A stretch of DNA of 6,644 nt. It comes from JBLHKE01 sp047619485. GTDB lineage: Bacteria > Verrucomicrobiota > Verrucomicrobiia > Verrucomicrobiales > DEV007. The stretch spans positions 1-6,644 of the forward strand of contig JBLHKE010000442.1 in NCBI GenBank assembly GCA_047619485.1, given 5' to 3'. The position numbers and the translations under genes are program-made. A model generated the notes under the pieces. The model saw nothing but the letters and a program-made list of their open reading frames with translations, made no database searches and was not told the DNA's origin. Positions 5,835 through 6,644 of this stretch are shown in pieces; the first letter of the stretch is position 1, and every line of letters begins with the position of its first letter.

Positions 5835-6644
5835 TCAAGTCACACGACTTTCACCCTTAGCCAAATCGAAGCAAGCGAGCAGTCGACCCTCTTTACTAGA
5901 ATTCGTGTAGCTACCCGCCACCAGCTCCTTGCGCGATCCAACCGTCTTCAATTCAACCGTCTCCCCGGCGTGCCCAACGCTCGGCGCCTGGCCGGTCGCT
6001 GGTATCTCAATCGTGAACCCGGGCGCTGCGAACGGTGCCTTCAGCGTTATCTTGTTCCCCTCGCGCGCAATGGCCGTCAGTTCTTTCGCCGCCCAGTAGC
6101 GCGCGATCTCACTCAACTTCATCCAACGGATACGGTCCTTGAAACCGGCGTTGAGGCGCTGCACGGTCTGCTTGAATGTCTCGAACGCGATTCCGGTGCC
6201 GTTCGCGTACATTCCCGGCCAGTGCGTTAGGAAACACGCCGGCTCGCCTTTCTCGATCACCTCGACCAGCCGGCCACTCTGATAATCGGCTGAGACTTGC
6301 CCCTCGACCGCCTCTGCTGTTGGGTTCGGAGACGCCCCATCCCAGCTGCCGAGGTAGTCTCCAGTGCAGGAGGGGACGTTGACGATGCACTCGGGCGCAG
6401 TACCTGCGATTCCACGCGCGGCTTCGACCTGTGGCTGCGTGCTGTCTTTGATATCGGTGACGACGTATTTGAAATAGTGGGGCACCTCGCTACCGAAAAC
6501 TGAACGGATCGCCTGCAGTCCACCTTTGGAAAGCAGCTCCTTCGCCGGGTTGCCGAAACCGCCCGGTGTTGTGAATCCCTCGCATGGCAGCTCGAGGTTT
6601 TTGATCAGCTGGAGCGCGTAAGCGATGTAGTTGGTGATCTCGTC
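5835..6644 (-). CDS. Probable polysaccharide-deacetylase-like protein (5' truncated)
   Basis: The frame is open from the right edge (GAC at 6644-6642) to a TGA at 5837-5835, giving 269 visible residues; the start lies outside. A GTG at 6485 is an internal Val (SEVPHYF), not a start. From the first visible residue: EITNYIAYALQLIKNL and CEGFTTPGGFGNPA (about 2-35), a Gly/Asp-rich middle (SCTGDYLGSWDG, about 92-103), then ACFLTHWPGMYANG (about 136-149), a helix FETFKQTVQRLNAGFKDRI and WMKLSEIARYWAAKEL (about 174-189), followed by an 80-residue beta-rich C-terminal domain (ITLKAPFAAPGFTIEIP). The strand-His-Trp...WMKLSEIARYW order fits the last third of a NodB/(beta-alpha)-barrel deacetylase-like protein found as 'hypothetical' in PVC genomes. 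The metal-binding Asp and His pair would be in the missing part, so activity cannot be judged. Family call is tentative; coding status is secure. Confidence 0.65.
   Translation of the reverse strand, partial: DEITNYIAYALQLIKNLELPCEGFTTPGGFGNPAKELLSKGGLQAIRSVFGSEVPHYFKYVVTDIKDSTQPQVEAARGIAGTAPECIVNVPSCTGDYLGSWDGASPNPTAEAVEGQVSADYQSGRLVEVIEKGEPACFLTHWPGMYANGTGIAFETFKQTVQRLNAGFKDRIRWMKLSEIARYWAAKELTAIAREGNKITLKAPFAAPGFTIEIPATGQAPSVGHAGETVELKTVGSRKELVAGSYTNSSKEGRLLACFDLAKGESRVT

Noticed and set aside
6483..6485. GTG at 6485 as the start of the right-edge - strand gene
   Set aside because: The same frame is open for 53 more codons to the edge with protein-like sequence (CEGFTTPGGFGNP), so this is an internal Val.

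Overview
The window reads as a piece of a moderately GC-rich chromosome from the Planctomycetota-Verrucomicrobiota (PVC) group. The main evidence is the pairing of a DUF1587/1595/1592/1588/1585 'planctomycete-type cytochrome' protein with a DUF1552 protein, plus a DUF1080 lipidless secreted protein close by. These families are strongly expanded in PVC bacteria. A short antisense protein tail ending in RRYYKVTR resembles the C-termini of many secreted Verrucomicrobiota proteins, which makes me lean towards that phylum, but a planctomycete is not excluded.

Layout. Bases 1-4538 (+ strand) hold three tightly packed genes that look like one operon. The first is a 5'-truncated c-type cytochrome-like DUF1592-family protein whose start lies outside the window. 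It overlaps the second gene, a Tat-exported DUF1552 protein, by 4 bases (ATGA). Ten bases later comes the third, an exported PQQ-like beta-propeller protein. Bases 4539-4760 are a convergent spacer carrying a 17-codon reading frame behind a perfect Shine-Dalgarno on the + strand and an apparent C-terminal gene remnant on the - strand. Bases 4761-5555 (- strand) are a complete DUF1080 (3-keto-disaccharide hydrolase / LamG-like) secreted protein. Bases 5556-5834 contain no convincing gene but hold several small hairpins, a CTCCAC tandem repeat and a GGGTCAGACAC box, suggesting a mobile or REP-like repeat patch. Bases 5835-6644 (- strand) are the 3' part of a gene for a probable polysaccharide-deacetylase-like protein that runs off the right edge.

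Function. All recognisable products look extracytoplasmic: Tat or Sec signals are visible on three of them and a CxxCH haem site on the fourth. The + strand operon plausibly works as an envelope redox or catabolic module; DUF1592 and DUF1552 partners are routinely co-encoded in PVC bacteria, but their biochemistry is unproven. The - strand genes point to carbohydrate processing. I see no CRISPR array, tRNA, rRNA, phage or defence genes, and no convincing novel multi-gene system. The most interesting parts are the two intergenic regions.
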